From positions 1 to 19,227 of the forward strand of contig URGH01000048.1 in the NCBI GenBank assembly GCA_900547305.1: a stretch of 19,227 nt of DNA, written 5' to 3'. The notes under the pieces are model-generated. The model did no database searches, had not been told where the DNA came from, and worked only from the letters and a program-made list of their open reading frames with translations. Positions within the stretch are counted from its first letter, which is position 1. The number at the start of each line of letters is the position of its first letter. This DNA is from an uncultured Oscillospiraceae bacterium. Lineage in GTDB: Bacteria; Bacillota; Clostridia; Oscillospirales; Acutalibacteraceae. Positions 7,693 to 17,749 of the stretch are shown in pieces. The position numbers and the translations under genes are program-made.

Positions 7693-10239
7693 ATGAAAGC
7701 TAAGGAACTGCATATTATAGCGCATACGCACTGGGACAGAGAATGGTATATGAGCTTTGAGGAGCATAGGGTCTATTTGGTGCGGTTTATGGATAAGCTT
7801 ATAGAAACGCTTGAAAGCAAGCCGGATTTTCTGCATTTTCATTTAGACGGGCAATTCATAATAATAGACGATTACCTTGAAATAAGACCGCAGATGAGGG
7901 AAAGGCTTTTAAAGCTGATAAAAGACGGACGTATTCAGATAGGACCGTTGTATGTTTTGCAGGATGAATTTTTAACAAGCGGCGAGGCAAATGTCAGAAA
8001 TTTGCTTTACGGAATAAAAATGTGCCGCTCTCTTGGTGCGGAGCCCGTAATGCTCGGCTATTTCCCCGACGCCTTTGCAAATATAGGTCAGATGCCGCAA
8101 ATACTTGCGGGCTTCGGCATTAAATACGCCGCTTTCGGCCGCGGAATAAACGATGTGCAGTATAATAACACCGTTGACCCCGAGTACATTAATCCGTCCG
8201 AGTTAATATGGCGCTCACCCGACGGAAGCAGCGTTATAGGCGTTATGTTTTCCCATTGGTATTGCAACGCAAACGAGCTGCCCGAGGACATCGAAAAGCT
8301 CTCCGAAAAAATAGACGCTTTAATAGCCGCGGATGAAAGCTCTTCTAAAACGCCCTTTATTTTGGGAATGAACGGCTGCGACCACCAGCCGGTGCAAACC
8401 GATTTGCCCGAGGTTATTGAAAAGGCGCAGGCGCTGCGGCAGGATATTGAAATTAAAATAAGCGATTTCAAGGATTATCTGCCTTTGCTTGACGCTTACA
8501 AGGATAATTTTGAAACGGTAACGGGTGAGCTTTGCTCGCAAAATACAAAGGGATATTGCTCGCTTGTAGGCACGGCGTCCTCCCATGTGCCGCTGAAACA
8601 GTTAAATCATAAGGCTCAATATCAGCTTGAGCGCATAGCGGAGCCGCTGGATGTTTTTTCAAGGTATTTCACGGGGGTAGCTTACGGCGACCAGCTTTAT
8701 TATTCCTGGAAAAAGCTTATGCAAAACCATCCGCACGATTCGATATGCACCTGTAGCGACGACGCGGTGACAGAGGAAATGAAGACTCGCTTTGCAAAGT
8801 CGATTCAGGTTTCTTCAACCGTTTCGGCGCTTGCGGCAAAGGCTGTTGTTAAAAATATCGGCTTTGATAAGAAATACGGCATTGTGATATTTCATTTTTC
8901 ACCCTTTGAAACAACCGAGAAAATTTCAACCCTTATTGATTTTGAGGGTGAAAAGCCCGAAAATGTTGAAATAATAGGCGATAACGGCGCTCCCATAGCG
9001 GCGGACATTGAATACATAGGCAGGGAGTTTACATACGAGTTGCCGGAAGATAGCTTCCGCATACCGAAATATGTTCACCGTTTTAGGGCTGAATTTGTTA
9101 TGAAAATGAGCGGTATTGGCTATAAGTGCCTTGAAGTGCGCTTATCAAAGCCGCAGGCCGAAAGTAAAATAACCGTGAATGAAAACGGCGCCGAAAGCAG
9201 CACCTTAAGGCTTGAAATATGCAATGACGGCTCGGTTACTCTGACCGATAAACGCAGCGGCAGGGTATACGCGGGGCTTAACACATACGAAAATGCGGCA
9301 GACCGCGGCGACCTTTACAATTTCAGTGAAAATACGGAGGTAAAGCGCACATATTCAAGAAATAATGCCGCGGAGTGGGCACTTGAAAAGCATGGCAACA
9401 GCTTTGCAGCCTTTAAAATAGTTTCCCAAATAGAAATCGACGGCGCGCTTTACCCGTTTGAAAGCCGCGTTACGCTTACAGAGGGTATTGACAGACTGGA
9501 TATAAAAACCAACTTTGAAAACAAGTGCAAAAATCACCGTATAAGGGCGTTGTTCCCATCGCACCTGCAGGCGGATTACTCTCTTTCAAGCGGGCAGTTT
9601 GATATAACAAAGCGTAATTTAATACCCGGCGCGCGCTGGGAAAACCCCGAAAACTGCCATAGGACACATGAATTTTTTGCCGCCGAGGACGGAAAATACG
9701 GTCTGTTGATAGCGGCGCGCGGACTCTGCGAGTATGAGGTCATGCGCGATGAAGACCGCACAATGGCTTTAACGCTTTTGCGCGCCATAGGTCAAATAGG
9801 CGACTGGGGTTGGTTCCCGACGCCCGGCGGGCAGTGCTTAGGCGAGCATACGGTAGAATACTCGGTTGTGCCGTATGCCTGCGAATTTAAAAATGCCGCT
9901 TACCGCACGGGTCGCAGCTTTTCGCAGCCCGCGTTTTATACAGAGCAGCTATCCGAAAAGCGCGGGTCGGCACCGGCAGAGTTTACGGCTTTAAGGGCGG
10001 ACTCTGCACGGTGTGAAATATCGGCCTTTAAGCCGGCTGAAAACGGCAGCGGTACGGTACTGCGCATATTTAACCCGACCGATACCGACGAGACGGTAAA
10101 TATATATACGGATAATGCCGTAACCGCGGCTTACCTTGCGCGGACGGATGAAAAGAGAATTTCGGACAATCTGCTTAAAGACGGAGTTATCAAACTTACT
10201 GCCGCCGCTAAAAAAATAATAACAATAGAATTAACCTGA
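7693..10239 (+). CDS. GH38 alpha-mannosidase
   Basis: The ATG at 7693 has GGAGG at 7681-7685, 7 nt upstream and overlapping the end of the previous gene. The 848-residue length is ordinary for bacterial GH38. The N-terminal catalytic domain opens with HIIAHTHWDREW, giving zinc ligands H13 and D15. The nucleophile and zinc ligand is D126 in GYFPDAFANIGQMPQIL. The substrate-site segment GMNGCDHQP lies around H231. The last zinc ligand is H348 in NHPHDSICTCSDD, in the three-helix middle region. The rest (about 380-848) is the large C-terminal beta-sandwich. There is no signal peptide, so it should remove alpha-linked mannose from imported oligosaccharides in the cytoplasm. Mannosylglycerate hydrolases belong to the same family, but the glycosidase-rich surroundings favour glycan breakdown. 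All expected catalytic residues are present. Confidence 0.93.
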   Translation: MKAKELHIIAHTHWDREWYMSFEEHRVYLVRFMDKLIETLESKPDFLHFHLDGQFIIIDDYLEIRPQMRERLLKLIKDGRIQIGPLYVLQDEFLTSGEANVRNLLYGIKMCRSLGAEPVMLGYFPDAFANIGQMPQILAGFGIKYAAFGRGINDVQYNNTVDPEYINPSELIWRSPDGSSVIGVMFSHWYCNANELPEDIEKLSEKIDALIAADESSSKTPFILGMNGCDHQPVQTDLPEVIEKAQALRQDIEIKISDFKDYLPLLDAYKDNFETVTGELCSQNTKGYCSLVGTASSHVPLKQLNHKAQYQLERIAEPLDVFSRYFTGVAYGDQLYYSWKKLMQNHPHDSICTCSDDAVTEEMKTRFAKSIQVSSTVSALAAKAVVKNIGFDKKYGIVIFHFSPFETTEKISTLIDFEGEKPENVEIIGDNGAPIAADIEYIGREFTYELPEDSFRIPKYVHRFRAEFVMKMSGIGYKCLEVRLSKPQAESKITVNENGAESSTLRLEICNDGSVTLTDKRSGRVYAGLNTYENAADRGDLYNFSENTEVKRTYSRNNAAEWALEKHGNSFAAFKIVSQIEIDGALYPFESRVTLTEGIDRLDIKTNFENKCKNHRIRALFPSHLQADYSLSSGQFDITKRNLIPGARWENPENCHRTHEFFAAEDGKYGLLIAARGLCEYEVMRDEDRTMALTLLRAIGQIGDWGWFPTPGGQCLGEHTVEYSVVPYACEFKNAAYRTGRSFSQPAFYTEQLSEKRGSAPAEFTALRADSARCEISAFKPAENGSGTVLRIFNPTDTDETVNIYTDNAVTAAYLARTDEKRISDNLLKDGVIKLTAAAKKIITIELT

Positions 10240-10253
10240 AAGAGGAAACAGCT

Positions 10254-12437
10254 ATGGAGCATTTATTAAATTGGAAGGTCGGTTTTTGCGAAAATTACGG
10301 CGAGGAACCGAATAAATACTTTGCGGCAGCCGTGCCGGGAGCGGTACAGCTTGACTATGCTAAGGAGTACGGTCTGCCGGATTACAACAGAGGACTTAAC
10401 TTTAGGCAGTACAGACCGCTTGAGGATCTGTTTTGGATTTATAAAACCGAATACGACGCGTCTAATCTTTCGGGAGATAAAAAGCTTTTCCTGATTTTAA
10501 ACGGCGTTGATTACAGCTATGAGGTATATGCAAACGGCGAAAGGCTTTGCGGCTATGAGGGAATGTATAAAAGGCAAAGAATTGAGCTTACGCGCTTTGC
10601 GGGAAAAAATATTGAGATTAAAGTTATATTGCAGCCGGTTCCAAAAAGCGCCCTGCCCGGCGTGCATAAGGATACGCGCGACGAGGCTAACCAGTGCTGC
10701 AAGCCGGCGGTAAGCTACGGTTGGGATTTTCACCCGCGCCTTGTACCGCTCGGAATTTGGGAGGACGCATATATTCTGGAAACGGTTTGTTCCTCTGTGC
10801 CGCAGCCGAGGTTCAGCTATAAGCTTTCGCACGATTTGAAAACGGCTGATATAATGCTTGAATCGGGCGGTCTGCCCGAAACCGATTGGGAATTTCGCTC
10901 GCCCGACGGCAGCGTAATATTTACAGGGCGCGGCGAAAGATGCAATTTTACGCTTGACAACCCCGAGCTTTGGTGGTGCAGCGGCTACGGCGAACAGCCG
11001 CTTTATTCGTACACTGCAACAGTCGGAGATATAACAGTAACGAAAAAAATCGGTATAAAGCGTATTGAGCTTGTCAAGGCGGAAGGCTCATGGGGCGAGG
11101 GGCTTAATTATCCCATGACCCGCAATACTCCTCCGATTACCGTAAGGCTTAATAATACCGTGATTTTCGCAAAGGGCTCAAACTGGGTCTGCCCCGAGAT
11201 ATTTTACGGTAAATTGAATTATGAGCGCTACTTAAGCCAGCTGACGCTTGTGAAAAACGCAAATCTTAATTTCCTGCGCTGCTGGGGCGGGGCGGTTATA
11301 AACAAGGAAAGCTTTTTTGAGCTTTGCGATGAACTCGGTATTATGGTATGGCAGGAATTTCCGCTTGCCTGCAACCGCTACGATGGCACGGACAGCTATA
11401 TTTCGGTGCTGAAAGAAGAAGCGGCGGCGATTATTGATAATATTAAGGAGCACGTTTGCCTAATGCTTTGGTGCGGCGGAAACGAGCTTTTCAACAACTG
11501 GTCGTGTATGACCGAGCAGGATAGGGCAATACGCCTTATGGATAAGCTGACGTTTGAAAAAACACCGGAAATACCGTTTTTACCCACCTCCCCCGTAATG
11601 GGAATGGCACACGGTCCGTACAGTTTTAATATGGTGGACGGCAGCGAGGTAATCGGCGTTATACAAAAGAGCCGCAACACAGGCTATACGGAATTCGGCG
11701 GCGGCGGTTTCTCGACAAAGGATACTCTGCTCAGAATAGGAGATATATCGGAGCTTGAGCCGTTTGATCTTAATTTTGATCTTAATAATGAAATTGTAAG
11801 AGAGCACGGAACACACGCTTTGTCACCCAAAATAGAATATTATTTCGGTAAAATAACGGATACCGACAAGCTTATAGAGTGCGGGCAATTTATGCAGACC
11901 GTTGTTCAGCAGTTTATTTTTGAAGAGGCAAGGCGGCAAAAGCCCTATTGCTCAATAGTGTCGAACTGGTGCTTTAACGAACCGTGGCCCAATACGGGAA
12001 ACAACAGTCTTGTGTGCTGGCCCGATAATATAAAACCGGCGTATTACGCGGTGGCAAAGGCTTGCAGAAAGGTGCTTGCCAGCGCGCGCTACAGAAAATT
12101 TGTTTACTATGCGGGCGAAACGATTGATTTTGATATTTTCCTGCTTAACGATTCGCTTAGTAAGCTTGCCGACGGAAAGATTGATATTTACATACAGATA
12201 GGCGAAGGGCAGAAAACAAAGCTTATGAGCTGGGAGTATAAGGATGTGCCGATCTGCAAAAACGCTGTCGGACCGACGGTAAGATACGGGCTGCCGTTTG
12301 CGGAGGACGCGGACACCCTGCAAATTATATTGGAGGCAGGCGAATATTCTTCTAAGTATACGCTTTTGTACCGTCTGCCCGAAAAGCCCGCAAACGCACC
12401 GAAAAAGATGAACGCAATACTCGATGAAAACTGTTGA
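10254..12437 (+). CDS. GH2 exo-beta-mannosidase-like enzyme
   Basis: The ATG at 10254 has AGAGG at 10241-10245, 14 bp after the alpha-mannosidase stop. The 727 residues follow the GH2 layout. A jelly-roll sugar-binding domain (about 1-170) carries AVPGAVQLDYAKEYG and SYGWDFHPRLVPLGIWEDAYI. An Ig-like sandwich lies at about 175-290. The TIM barrel has acid/base E411 in LWCGGNELFNNW and nucleophile E480 in YTEFGGGGFSTKD. The W-C-G-G-N-E form of the acid/base motif is that of beta-mannosidases and related exo-beta-glucosaminidases, not of beta-galactosidases or beta-glucuronidases. It lacks a signal peptide, so it is predicted to cleave terminal beta-mannose in the cytoplasm. At 727 residues it is shorter than many beta-mannosidases (over 800), mainly through a reduced C-terminal region. 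Exo-beta-glucosaminidase activity is the main alternative. Confidence 0.88.
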   Translation: MEHLLNWKVGFCENYGEEPNKYFAAAVPGAVQLDYAKEYGLPDYNRGLNFRQYRPLEDLFWIYKTEYDASNLSGDKKLFLILNGVDYSYEVYANGERLCGYEGMYKRQRIELTRFAGKNIEIKVILQPVPKSALPGVHKDTRDEANQCCKPAVSYGWDFHPRLVPLGIWEDAYILETVCSSVPQPRFSYKLSHDLKTADIMLESGGLPETDWEFRSPDGSVIFTGRGERCNFTLDNPELWWCSGYGEQPLYSYTATVGDITVTKKIGIKRIELVKAEGSWGEGLNYPMTRNTPPITVRLNNTVIFAKGSNWVCPEIFYGKLNYERYLSQLTLVKNANLNFLRCWGGAVINKESFFELCDELGIMVWQEFPLACNRYDGTDSYISVLKEEAAAIIDNIKEHVCLMLWCGGNELFNNWSCMTEQDRAIRLMDKLTFEKTPEIPFLPTSPVMGMAHGPYSFNMVDGSEVIGVIQKSRNTGYTEFGGGGFSTKDTLLRIGDISELEPFDLNFDLNNEIVREHGTHALSPKIEYYFGKITDTDKLIECGQFMQTVVQQFIFEEARRQKPYCSIVSNWCFNEPWPNTGNNSLVCWPDNIKPAYYAVAKACRKVLASARYRKFVYYAGETIDFDIFLLNDSLSKLADGKIDIYIQIGEGQKTKLMSWEYKDVPICKNAVGPTVRYGLPFAEDADTLQIILEAGEYSSKYTLLYRLPEKPANAPKKMNAILDENC

Positions 12438-12473
12438 ATTGCTGCTTGAAGAACCGAAAGGCTGATTATATAA

Positions 12474-15400
12474 ATGACTGATTTTTTAACAACGGGAAAA
12501 CCGGAATGGAACGAACTCGGCAGGCGCGTATCCGAATCGGGAACGGTTTTGCTGAAAAACGACAACAATGTACTGCCTCTTAAAGATAAGATCGTTGCAA
12601 TGTTCGGAAGAGTACAGATAAACAGCAGGGGTTACAAATGCGGCGTGAATTTTGCCGACGCGTTTATTGAGGACGGCATAAGGCTTGATGAAGAACTTTT
12701 GACTGTATACAGGCAATGGACCGAGGAAAATCCCGTTATTACGGGCGGATATGTAAGCTACAGCGTTTCGTCATACCCCGAAATGCCCTTGAATGAGGAA
12801 ACCGTAGGCAGAGCCGCAGAAAAAACGGATACCGCAATAGCGGTTATAGGCCGTACAAGCTGCGAGAATTGCGACATGCCAACGGGCAAGGGCGGCTTTA
12901 TGCTTTCCGACGGGGAGGAGGAAATGCTACGGCAGATTTGCGGCAAATTCGGGCATGTTATTTTATTGCTTAATATTTCATGCTCCGTTGATCTTACATT
13001 TCTTTATAAATACGGCAATATAGACGCGGTTTTGTTCACGGGCTTTTTGGGTAAAAATTCGGCTTACGCCGTTGCGGATATTCTTATCGGCAAAATAAAT
13101 CCCTCGGGCAAGCTGCCGTTTACAATGGCGCGCAGCTATGAGTGCTATCCCTCAAGCGGCCGTTTCGGGCAGCACGAGGGCGGACTTGTTCAGGACTACG
13201 AAGAGGACATTTTTGTAGGATACAGATATTTTGACACATTTTCCAAAGCGGACGATGTTGTGTTCCCGTTCGGCTACGGGCTTTCGTACACGGATTTTTC
13301 GGTCGGCAATGCCGAAAGCCGTATAAACGGCGACGCTGTTGAAATAAGCGCGGATATAACCAACGCGGGAAACGTACCGGGCCGCGAGGTTGCAGAGTTC
13401 TTTTTTTCAGCCCCGCAGTTAAAGGGCGGAGCTAAGCTGGGAAAGCCGTTTAAGGAACTGTGCGGCTTTGCGAAAACGCGGGAATTATTGCCCGGAGAAA
13501 GCGAAAGGGTGAAAATATCTTTACCGATTGAGCAAATGTCGTCGTATGACGACACAGGTGTGCTGGGCACAAAATCTGTATTTGTAACCGAAAAAGGCGA
13601 GTACCGCTTTTTTGTATCGCAAAACGGTAAAACCCTTATAAGCGCGGGCAGCTATTATCAGAAGGAGACCCGAATTACTTCACGCTGCCATAAAATACAA
13701 ACGGAATTGCCCAAAAGGCTTCTTGCGGACGGAAGTTTTGAGGTTTTGCCGCAGAGGGAGTTTGTTCCCGGCAGACCGACAGCGCTGTCTCCGATTTCAA
13801 AAACCGCGATACCCGTTTCGGATTGTTCGTGCTCGGATATTCCCATAGAAAATACGCTTGCCGCCTTAAAGGCGGGGCAGAGCGTTACATACAGGCTGCT
13901 GCCGGGAATCTGCGGGCGGTATATACTGTCGGCGGGGGACTGCCGACTGAACGGGCTTTTTGCGTTTTCTTTGGACGGGTTGAGACTTAACTGCCCCGAA
14001 AGCGACAGCGGCGTTGAAATCACATTACCGCTGTCGGTATGCGAGCTGAAACTTACCGCGCTTGGAAATATTCCTGAAATAAAAGAGCTGTTCTTTGAAA
14101 AAATAACGGCTGAAACCGTTATAAAGCCGAACGGCAAAAGCGTAGTCGGCGCCGGAGATATGTACGAGGGCAGCTTTAATATCAACCTTGAAAACTATGC
14201 CGAAAAAGACGGCTCCACCGCCTGCTGCATAACAAACATTATTCAAAAGGGTATGTTTGCCGTGTATAAGCTGACGGTAGAGCAGGAGGGATATTACGGC
14301 GTTTCTTTCCGCTATTCCTACACCGGTGAACCGACGGATATAGGAAATGTTATGGCGCTTATGCTTTCAAATATAGTTTATCCCGTGGGCGGGGCGAAAA
14401 TACAAAAAACCTGCGGTCCCGACAGCCGCAATTTTACCGATTCGGCCGCAGTGAACATTTTTCTGCCGAAAGGAACGGTATATTTCCGTATAGCGGCGTG
14501 TGTCGGTACGAGAGAAACTCCGTTTCCGGATATTTCGCAAATATCGTTTCAGCCGTCATCCGATACGCATAAGGCGGAAAGCATACCGCAAAACAGGAAT
14601 ACCGATATGGGCTTTGCTTACGAAACCCCGATATGGGAATTTAAGAATGTCAAGCCCGAGGGAATACAGTTAAAGGATGTATACCTTGACCCCTCAAAAA
14701 CAGACGCTTTTCTTGAACAGCTGAGTAATAAAGAGCTTGCACTGCTGCTTTCGGGCGACCCGAAAAACGCGGTAATATACGGCGGAGTCGGCTGCACAAG
14801 CCCTATTCCCGAGAGGGGCGTTCCGCCCGTTCAGGCGGTTGACAGCCCAATGGACCTTTCGTTCGATTTTCCGTGGGCACCGCCGAGAAATCCCTCTACG
14901 CTGGTTTTAACCGCTTCGTTCGATAAATCGCTTTATGAGCATTACGGTGACGTAATGGGAGACGCCGCAAACGAATTCGGCGTGGGCTATTGGCTTGCTC
15001 CGGCAATCAATATTTTGCGAAACCCCTGCGGCGGCAGATGCCGCGATTACGCTTCGGAGGATCCGTATCTTTCGGGTATTTACGCAAAATACGTTATTGA
15101 CGGGGTAAACAAGCACGGCGTTGCCGCCGTATTAAAGCATTTCTGCGCAAACAATACCGAATTTGAACGGCTGAAATCAAACAGTCGCGTTTCGGAGCGG
15201 GCGCTTCGTGAAATATATATGAAAGCGTTTGAAATCGCCGTTAAAAATACCCATGTTGCCGGTATAATGACCTCGTATAACAGCGTAAACGGCAGAAAGG
15301 TCTGCGTTGACCGTACCTTGGTTACCGATATTCCGAGAAAAGAGTGGAATTGGAACGGTGCGTTTATGACGGACTGGTGGAACGATACAAGGCATGTTGA

Positions 15401-15563
15401 CGAGATAGCGGCGGGTCATGATATAAAAATGACCAACGGCGATATTGACGGCGTTGTGCGGGCTTTGGAAAACGGAGAGCTTACAAGAGAACAGGCATAT
15501 ACCTGCGCAAGGCGCGTTATCGGGCTTTTGCTTAAACTTAAAGCCGTGCGCGATTCGTTTTAA
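12474..15563 (+). CDS. GH3 beta-glucosidase-like enzyme with swapped domain order and a large central insertion
   Basis: The 1029-residue protein has the two GH3 catalytic domains in reverse order. The alpha/beta sandwich comes first (about 15-280). It carries SGTVLLKNDNNVLPL, candidate acid/base E131 in GRTSCENCDMP, the family segment NPSGKLPFT and FPFGYGLSYTDF. An Fn3-like domain follows (about 281-395). The region from about 400 to 720 is beta-rich and unrecognised. The TIM barrel is last (about 735-1029). It carries D790 in AVDSPMD, NPCGGRCRDYASEDPYLSG, K888-H889 in VLKHFCANN, SERALREIYMKAFE, and nucleophile D967 in FMTDWW. Reversed GH3 enzymes are known from rumen bacteria. No signal peptide, so it acts in the cytoplasm. 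The ribosome binding site is weak: AAAGG at 12457-12461 lies 12 nt from the ATG. The next in-frame ATG is too far in to be the start. It probably releases beta-linked glucose; xylose or another sugar is possible. Confidence 0.9.
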   Translation: MTDFLTTGKPEWNELGRRVSESGTVLLKNDNNVLPLKDKIVAMFGRVQINSRGYKCGVNFADAFIEDGIRLDEELLTVYRQWTEENPVITGGYVSYSVSSYPEMPLNEETVGRAAEKTDTAIAVIGRTSCENCDMPTGKGGFMLSDGEEEMLRQICGKFGHVILLLNISCSVDLTFLYKYGNIDAVLFTGFLGKNSAYAVADILIGKINPSGKLPFTMARSYECYPSSGRFGQHEGGLVQDYEEDIFVGYRYFDTFSKADDVVFPFGYGLSYTDFSVGNAESRINGDAVEISADITNAGNVPGREVAEFFFSAPQLKGGAKLGKPFKELCGFAKTRELLPGESERVKISLPIEQMSSYDDTGVLGTKSVFVTEKGEYRFFVSQNGKTLISAGSYYQKETRITSRCHKIQTELPKRLLADGSFEVLPQREFVPGRPTALSPISKTAIPVSDCSCSDIPIENTLAALKAGQSVTYRLLPGICGRYILSAGDCRLNGLFAFSLDGLRLNCPESDSGVEITLPLSVCELKLTALGNIPEIKELFFEKITAETVIKPNGKSVVGAGDMYEGSFNINLENYAEKDGSTACCITNIIQKGMFAVYKLTVEQEGYYGVSFRYSYTGEPTDIGNVMALMLSNIVYPVGGAKIQKTCGPDSRNFTDSAAVNIFLPKGTVYFRIAACVGTRETPFPDISQISFQPSSDTHKAESIPQNRNTDMGFAYETPIWEFKNVKPEGIQLKDVYLDPSKTDAFLEQLSNKELALLLSGDPKNAVIYGGVGCTSPIPERGVPPVQAVDSPMDLSFDFPWAPPRNPSTLVLTASFDKSLYEHYGDVMGDAANEFGVGYWLAPAINILRNPCGGRCRDYASEDPYLSGIYAKYVIDGVNKHGVAAVLKHFCANNTEFERLKSNSRVSERALREIYMKAFEIAVKNTHVAGIMTSYNSVNGRKVCVDRTLVTDIPRKEWNWNGAFMTDWWNDTRHVDEIAAGHDIKMTNGDIDGVVRALENGELTREQAYTCARRVIGLLLKLKAVRDSF

Positions 15564-15575
15564 ACAGGAGGCGTT

Positions 15576-17744
15576 ATGAAACTGACAGGAAAATGGATAA
15601 GCCCCGCGGAAGATTACGGGGAAATATGCCCGCGGTATGAAAAAGGCTTTACAAGCTGCGGCGGAGAAATAGCCGAGGCGCGGCTGTATATTACCGCGCT
15701 GGGCGTTTATGAGGCAAAATTGAACGGCAGAAGGGTAGGGAATTTTTATTTAGCCCCCGGCTGGACCGAATACACCAAGAGACTGCAGTATCAGGCTTAC
15801 GATGTTACGGACTGTATAAAAAAGGAAAACCTGCTTTGCGTTACCTGCGGAAAGGGCTGGTACCGCAGCAGACTGGACGCGCCCGACGCCGCATTTAACG
15901 CAAAAATAAAAAACAGCCCGCCGGGAATACTGGCAAGGCTTGAAATAACGTATGCCTCGGGCGAAAAACAGACAGTGATCTCGGATGAAAGCTGGTCGGT
16001 GAGAAAAAGCAAAATTGTCTTTTCGGAAATATATGACGGCGAAATATACGATTCTTCGGTTGAAACGGGTGGAGAACCGTCACAGGTAAAGGTGTTTGAC
16101 GGACCCGACGACACCCTTATTCCGAATGAAAGCGTAACCGTGTGCGAGCATGAAAGGATAGCACCCGCCGACAGTATAATAACGCCCTCGGGGGAAAGAG
16201 TCATAGATTTCGGTCAGAACCTTACGGGAATACCCGAGCTTGAAATAAACGCCGCCGTTCCGCAGAAAATCACGGTATCGTTTGCTGAGGTGCTGGATAA
16301 AAACGGCAATTTCTACACGGAAAATTACCGCTCGGCAAGATCGGAATTTACGGTTATATGCGAAAAGGGCATACATAAATACAAGCCGCATTTTACATTT
16401 TTCGGCTTCAGGTATATGCGCATAACGGGCGACTCCGCGTATCCCGCCGAGGTCTCGGCAACCGCGGTTGCTGTATATTCGGATATAAAGAGAACCGGAA
16501 GAATAACAACCTCGGATCCGCTGCTCAATAAGCTGTATGAAAATATAATATGGGGTCAAAAGGACAACTTCCTTGATGTTCCCACCGACTGCCCGCAAAG
16601 GGACGAACGGCTCGGGTGGACGGGTGACGCGCAGGTGTTTATGCTCGCGGCGTGTTATAATTTTGACGTTAAGGACTTTTTCAAAAAATGGCTCAGAGAT
16701 ATGGCGGCGCTGCAAAAGCCTGACGGGCAGATAGGAATAATAGCGCCGAACCCCAGAGGAGACTCGATTCCCGGCGCCGGGTGGGGAGACGCGGCGACGG
16801 TATGCCCGTGGACGCTGTATGAATTTTACGGCGATAAAAGCCTGCTTGAAGAGCATTACCCCATGATGAAAAAGTGGGTGGATTATATCCGCTCGGTTTC
16901 GGGGGAAAACGGACTGTGGCAGGGCGGCTCGCTTTTTGGAGACTGGCTGGGTCTTGACGCGCCCGAGGGCAGCTATAAGGGAAGCACAAGACCTGATTTT
17001 ATCTCGGCGGCATTCTATGCTTACTCAACCTCGCTGCTTGTGCGCGCGGGAAAGGCGCTCGGTAAGAATGTATCGGAATATGAGAAGCTGTATGAAAAGG
17101 TTGTTACGGGCTTCAGAAAAACTTTTCCCGAATACTTAACGCAGACCGAGTGCGCGCTCGCGGTGCATTTCCGTTTGGCGGAGGACCCCGCCGCGGCGGC
17201 AGATAAGCTGGCTGAGCTTATAGAAGAATGCGGCGGGCATCTGCAAACCGGCTTTATAGGCACGCCGTATCTGCTGCACGCGCTGTCGGATCACGGTCAT
17301 GCGGATATTGCATGGCGGCTGCTTTTAAGGCGTGAATATCCGTCATGGCTATATCCGGTGCTTAAAGGCGCAACCACCGTTTGGGAGCACTGGGACGGTA
17401 TAAGAGAGGACGGGGAATTCTGGAGCCCCGATATGAACTCATTTAATCACTATGCCTATGGCGCCGTTGCCGATTGGATGTATTCGGTTGCGGCGGGAAT
17501 AAAGCCGTACCGTGAAGCACCCGGCTTTAAAAGGGTGAAAATAGCCCCGCACCCCTGCAAGGAGCTTGATTTTTTTGCCGCGTCGCTTGATACCGCTTAC
17601 GGTGAAATATCCTCCGAATGGAAGAAGCAGGGAAATATGCTGCGGTATGAAATCACCGTTCCTACGGACGCGGAAATAGTAATAGGCAATGAGACCCACC
17701 GTGTAAACGCGGGGAAATATATTTTTTATGAAAAGGTAAGGTAG
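15576..17744 (+). CDS. GH78 alpha-L-rhamnosidase
   Basis: The ATG at 15576 has AGGAGG at 15566-15571, 4 nt upstream; the previous stop codon is 12 bp away. The 722 residues begin with a beta-sandwich lectin-like domain (ARLYITALGVYEAKLNGRRVG, LAPGWTEYTKRLQYQAYDVT) and a second sandwich ending near GFRYMRITG. The (alpha/alpha)6 barrel (about 310-640) carries the hallmark DVPTDCPQRDERLGWTGDAQ with general acid E344. The base is E604 in ATTVWEHWDG, and SFNHYAYGAVADW follows. A C-terminal beta-domain (GFKRVKIAPHP) completes the family plan. There is no signal peptide, so it removes terminal alpha-L-rhamnose from imported oligosaccharides inside the cell. Rhamnose-bearing substrates include pectic rhamnogalacturonan, plant gums and bacterial exopolysaccharides. 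No rhamnose catabolic genes lie in the window. Confidence 0.95.
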   Translation: MKLTGKWISPAEDYGEICPRYEKGFTSCGGEIAEARLYITALGVYEAKLNGRRVGNFYLAPGWTEYTKRLQYQAYDVTDCIKKENLLCVTCGKGWYRSRLDAPDAAFNAKIKNSPPGILARLEITYASGEKQTVISDESWSVRKSKIVFSEIYDGEIYDSSVETGGEPSQVKVFDGPDDTLIPNESVTVCEHERIAPADSIITPSGERVIDFGQNLTGIPELEINAAVPQKITVSFAEVLDKNGNFYTENYRSARSEFTVICEKGIHKYKPHFTFFGFRYMRITGDSAYPAEVSATAVAVYSDIKRTGRITTSDPLLNKLYENIIWGQKDNFLDVPTDCPQRDERLGWTGDAQVFMLAACYNFDVKDFFKKWLRDMAALQKPDGQIGIIAPNPRGDSIPGAGWGDAATVCPWTLYEFYGDKSLLEEHYPMMKKWVDYIRSVSGENGLWQGGSLFGDWLGLDAPEGSYKGSTRPDFISAAFYAYSTSLLVRAGKALGKNVSEYEKLYEKVVTGFRKTFPEYLTQTECALAVHFRLAEDPAAAADKLAELIEECGGHLQTGFIGTPYLLHALSDHGHADIAWRLLLRREYPSWLYPVLKGATTVWEHWDGIREDGEFWSPDMNSFNHYAYGAVADWMYSVAAGIKPYREAPGFKRVKIAPHPCKELDFFAASLDTAYGEISSEWKKQGNMLRYEITVPTDAEIVIGNETHRVNAGKYIFYEKVR

Positions 17745-17749
17745 AAAAA

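Noticed and set aside
16080..16856. Open frame of 258 codons on the - strand inside the GH78 gene
   Set aside because: It is antisense to a frame with full GH78 motifs, has no ribosome binding site and gives a protein rich in Arg/Tyr/Ile with no recognisable domain. The same reasoning disposes of the other - strand frames across the window.
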